From positions 1,612,001-1,676,000 of the forward strand of contig NC_009376.1 in NCBI RefSeq assembly GCF_000016385.1: a DNA stretch of 64,000 bases, in the 5' to 3' direction. This document shows positions 61,558-64,000 of the stretch, piece after piece (the first letter of the stretch is position 1; each line of letters opens with the position of its first letter). The position numbers and the translations under genes were made by a program. Below the pieces are notes generated by a model. The model worked only from the letters and a program-made list of their open reading frames with translations. It did no database searches and was not told where the DNA came from. The DNA is from Pyrobaculum arsenaticum DSM 13514 (GTDB lineage: Archaea > Thermoproteota > Thermoprotei > Thermoproteales > Thermoproteaceae).

Positions 61558-62726
61558 TACCTAAACGCCTCCAGCGCCTCCTCTACGGCCTTCCCCACTG
61601 GTACGTTGAATCCGTAGTCCCGTAGCGCGGCTCCCAGCACCGATATCGCTACCGCCAGGTGATCAGCCGAGGCTTGTACCCCCATGTGGCCAATTCTCAT
61701 AACCTCCCTCTCCACTGGGCCCCAGCTTCCTGCCAGCATTATGCCGTACTTTTCCCAAATATGCCTCCTGAACTCCGGCGCCGGGATCGGAGTCTTGAAG
61801 GCTGTGGCCGTTGGGCAGTTCCACTCCACACGCCTAGCGAAAGGCTCTAGCCCTAGGGCCTCCACACCCCTCCTTGCCGCGGCCCTAGCGGCTTTGTGTC
61901 TAGCGACAACGGAGTGTAAGCCCTCTTCTTGTATTTTCTTCAAACTCTCCTTCAATGCGTATATCAACAAATCTGGCATTGTGTAGGGGAAGCCCTCCTT
62001 CTCCAACCACTCCTCCCACACCCGGTAGCTCATGTAGTACGACCTACGCCCCACCTCAGCCTCTCTCTCAAGCGCCCTTTTACTCACGGCCATTATAGTG
62101 AGTCCAGGCGGCGCATTTAGAGCTTTCTGCGAGCCGCCGATTAACGCGCCTATACCCCATCTGTCTACGTCGATCACATCAGCACCCACTGAGGAGACTG
62201 CGTCGACTATTAGAAACGCGCCATGGGCCGACACTACCTTGGCAATTTCCTCCAAGCCATTGTACACACCCGTCGGCGTATCGCAATGAACCAGCGTAAC
62301 TACCTCCACATCTCTCTCCCTCTCAAGCGCCCTATCCACCGCCGCCGGATCGGCGGCACTTCTCCAGTCAAGTCCAAGCAACACCGGCTCCCCGCCGTAC
62401 ATCTTCACCAAGTCGGCAAATCCAGCGCCGTACACGCCGTTGTCTACAACCAAAACCTTAGATCCAGGCCTCACAGCGTTCGCAACGGCGGCCTCAAGAC
62501 CTAGCATCGCCTCCCCAGCCCACACATACACCCGAGACTGCCAAGCACCGACAAGTGCCCTCAACATTTCTACCACCTCCTCATACTCCCGCAAAAACCC
62601 AGGATCTAAATCTGGGTTAGTTGTCTCCCTCGCCAAAGCGGCCCTAACCCACGGCGGCAACTCTGTAGGCCCCGGAGTGAGGACTCTCTTCTGCGCAAAT
62701 CTACGATACACGCTACTTACGACCAT
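61557..62726 (-). CDS. class V aminotransferase (alanine-glyoxylate/serine-pyruvate type)
   Basis: The 389-residue PLP enzyme has LTPGPTELPPWVRAAL at the start, VLVVDNGVYG and IGGSQKALNAPPG with the Schiff-base Lys near residue 196. It exchanges amino groups between alanine or serine and 2-oxo acids. Next to glutamate dehydrogenase it could recycle glutamate and 2-oxoglutarate (inference). ATG start, TATA-like run upstream. Confidence 0.88.
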   Translation of the reverse strand: MVVSSVYRRFAQKRVLTPGPTELPPWVRAALARETTNPDLDPGFLREYEEVVEMLRALVGAWQSRVYVWAGEAMLGLEAAVANAVRPGSKVLVVDNGVYGAGFADLVKMYGGEPVLLGLDWRSAADPAAVDRALERERDVEVVTLVHCDTPTGVYNGLEEIAKVVSAHGAFLIVDAVSSVGADVIDVDRWGIGALIGGSQKALNAPPGLTIMAVSKRALEREAEVGRRSYYMSYRVWEEWLEKEGFPYTMPDLLIYALKESLKKIQEEGLHSVVARHKAARAAARRGVEALGLEPFARRVEWNCPTATAFKTPIPAPEFRRHIWEKYGIMLAGSWGPVEREVMRIGHMGVQASADHLAVAISVLGAALRDYGFNVPVGKAVEEALEAFR

Positions 62727-62844
62727 TTTCTCTAATAAAGCTTTACCTCACAGAAAACGCAACTGTCCTGAAAGACAGTTACTCGGCAATTCTAACACAG
62801 GCGCCTTCGCAACTCTGAAAAATAATTTACCACTTGGGCCCAAA

Positions 62845-64000
62845 TTAGATCCATCCTCTTGTTTTCATTGCTTTGTATATTCTTTCTAGGGCTGTGACTA
62901 TGGCGGCGTCTCTCATGGTCCATTCTTTTTCTTTTTGCCACCGGTTGTATACCTTCGCCACGTTGTTTACCATTATGGCTTCTAGTCTTTTTCTAGTCTC
63001 CTCCTCATCCCAGAAATACCACTGGAGGTTTTCCACCCACTCCAAGTACGACATGACGACGCCGCCGGCGTTGGCCAAGATGTCGGGCACCACCACCACA
63101 CCCCTCTTGTAAAGCTCCCTCTCAGCCTCCGGAGTAGTAGGCCCATTAGCACCCTCCACCACCAGCCTAGCCTTAACCAAACCGACATTATCCCCCCGAA
63201 TCACATTCTCAATAGCAGCAGGAATAAGAACATCAACGTCTATACTGAATATTGCGTCTGGGTTTTTGATGTACTCTGCGCCATTCTTTGATACAAACAT
63301 CTCAACTAGAGAGGGGCCGCTCAGAGACTTATTCTCGGCTATTAGGCTAGTATCAAGCCCATCCTTCTTGTACGCCACGCCATTTATATCACTAACCGCA
63401 ACTACCTTGCCTCCCAGCTCCCTAATCCAGTACGCTGTCCACCTACCAACATTACCCATGCCCTGTACTGCCACGGTTTTCCCCTCTATTTCTCCCCAGA
63501 GTCTTTTGGCCATTTCTCTTGTGGTTACTGCTACTCCGAGGCCGGTGGCGTATTCTCTTACTGGGTTTCCCCAGAGTTCTGGTGGTTTGGAGGTGAATAC
63601 GCCGGGGGTGTTGTGGCCTTTTATTTTGGAGTATTCGTCTGTCATCCACGCCATTATCTGGGCGTTGGTGCCTACGTCTGGGGCTGGTATGTCCACGACG
63701 TCGCCTATTAAAGGCGCAATGGCTCTGGCGTAGCCTCTGGAGAGCTCTTCAAGCTCTCTTGCCGATAGTTTTTTTGGGTCGACGCGGACGGCGCCTTTAG
63801 CGCCGCCGTATGGGAGGCCGGCGAGGCTATTCTTAAGCGTCATCAACATGGCAAGAGCAATATCATCAGCAAGAGTAACCTCCGGATGAAAACGGATACC
63901 ACCCTTAAAAGGCCCCAAAGCATCACAATGCTGAACACGATAACCCTCGAAGTATTGTATTTTCCCGTTGTCTTGCCTTACCGGTATGCTTACGATTAGT
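62845..64000 (-). CDS. gdhA: glutamate dehydrogenase, 5' end outside window
   Basis: About 385 codons are visible and the frame is open to the last base (upstream residues read [22 protein letters not shown]), so about 35-40 N-terminal residues are missing. Seen: the glutamate-binding KGGIRFHP (usual first K region), [17 protein letters not shown] with the catalytic Lys, [18 protein letters not shown] and the cofactor loop [10 protein letters not shown]. It converts glutamate to 2-oxoglutarate. NAD versus NADP preference cannot be fixed by eye. Confidence 0.95.
   Translation of the reverse strand, partial: LIVSIPVRQDNGKIQYFEGYRVQHCDALGPFKGGIRFHPEVTLADDIALAMLMTLKNSLAGLPYGGAKGAVRVDPKKLSARELEELSRGYARAIAPLIGDVVDIPAPDVGTNAQIMAWMTDEYSKIKGHNTPGVFTSKPPELWGNPVREYATGLGVAVTTREMAKRLWGEIEGKTVAVQGMGNVGRWTAYWIRELGGKVVAVSDINGVAYKKDGLDTSLIAENKSLSGPSLVEMFVSKNGAEYIKNPDAIFSIDVDVLIPAAIENVIRGDNVGLVKARLVVEGANGPTTPEAERELYKRGVVVVPDILANAGGVVMSYLEWVENLQWYFWDEEETRKRLEAIMVNNVAKVYNRWQKEKEWTMRDAAIVTALERIYKAMKTRGWI

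Overview
The window is hyperthermophilic crenarchaeal chromosome, almost certainly Pyrobaculum or a very close Thermoproteales relative; the species is not determined. The evidence is a complete crenactin/arcadin cluster, archaeal sn-glycerol-1-phosphate dehydrogenase, RpoP, replication factor C, NMD3, Rio1, S3Ae, archaeal PheRS, a tetraether-synthase-like radical SAM enzyme, roughly balanced base composition, many GTG and TTG starts, and mostly leaderless genes whose start codon lies about 22-26 nt from the centre of a TATA box. I see no insertion sequence, integrase or CRISPR array. Genes are packed tightly. The only stretch over 300 bp without a protein gene (11098-11482) holds tRNA-Trp and a two-way promoter with small candidate transcripts.

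Layout. 1-5.8 kb: end of a MoeA paralogue, a phosphoribosyltransferase, an unknown gene, a C/D box sRNA, a SWIM-finger/IMPase pair, a RecA-like ATPase and a small GTPase. 5.8-11.1 kb: a short MscS channel, a nuclease-like protein, the two ADP-forming acyl-CoA synthetase subunits, an aldo/keto reductase and a GNAT enzyme. 11.1-14.1 kb: intronless tRNA-Trp, the Tes-like enzyme, a TrmB regulator and a C/D sRNA that fits C34 of that tRNA. 14.1-18.9 kb: the actin cytoskeleton (Arcade) cluster, including a 56-codon gene. 19-31 kb: nitroreductase, Hsp20, EndA, GlyRS, CDF transporter, agmatinase-like enzyme, NadM, RpoP, an egsA/DJ-1/adkA/hps operon and archease. 30.7-41 kb: PheT, a nuclease/m5C-methyltransferase pair, NMD3, Icd, a DRG-like GTPase and RfcS. 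41-48.4 kb: IorAB, Rio1 and Dim2-like KH protein, S3Ae, Lrp-type genes and a glutamine amidotransferase. 48.4-64 kb: two more MoeA genes (one fused to a binding-protein domain), HtpX, an ABC sugar importer with a membrane-anchored GH57 enzyme, MobA-like, an aminotransferase and glutamate dehydrogenase.

Functional themes. Three MoeA-like genes plus a MobA-like gene point to heavy investment in molybdenum/tungsten cofactor. IorAB, acyl-CoA synthetase (ADP-forming), glutamate dehydrogenase and aminotransferases form the usual archaeal peptide-fermentation route from amino acids to acyl-CoA to ATP. GH57 plus ABC permeases suggest alpha-glucan use at the cell surface. EgsA and the Tes-like enzyme belong to archaeal membrane lipid synthesis.

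The strongest unexpected pattern is regulatory. Start codons of many divergent gene pairs lie only 45-49 bp apart, with one near-symmetric TATA element at the midpoint (about 11160, 19673, 23063, 32271, 33413, 37200, 44136, 48432, 52114 and 59964; looser cases at 24860 and 28779). Several partners are C/D box sRNA genes rather than proteins. Four good C/D box sRNAs are visible. Three have targets readable from the sequence: tRNA C56, tRNA-Trp C34 and a site near 23S U2571.
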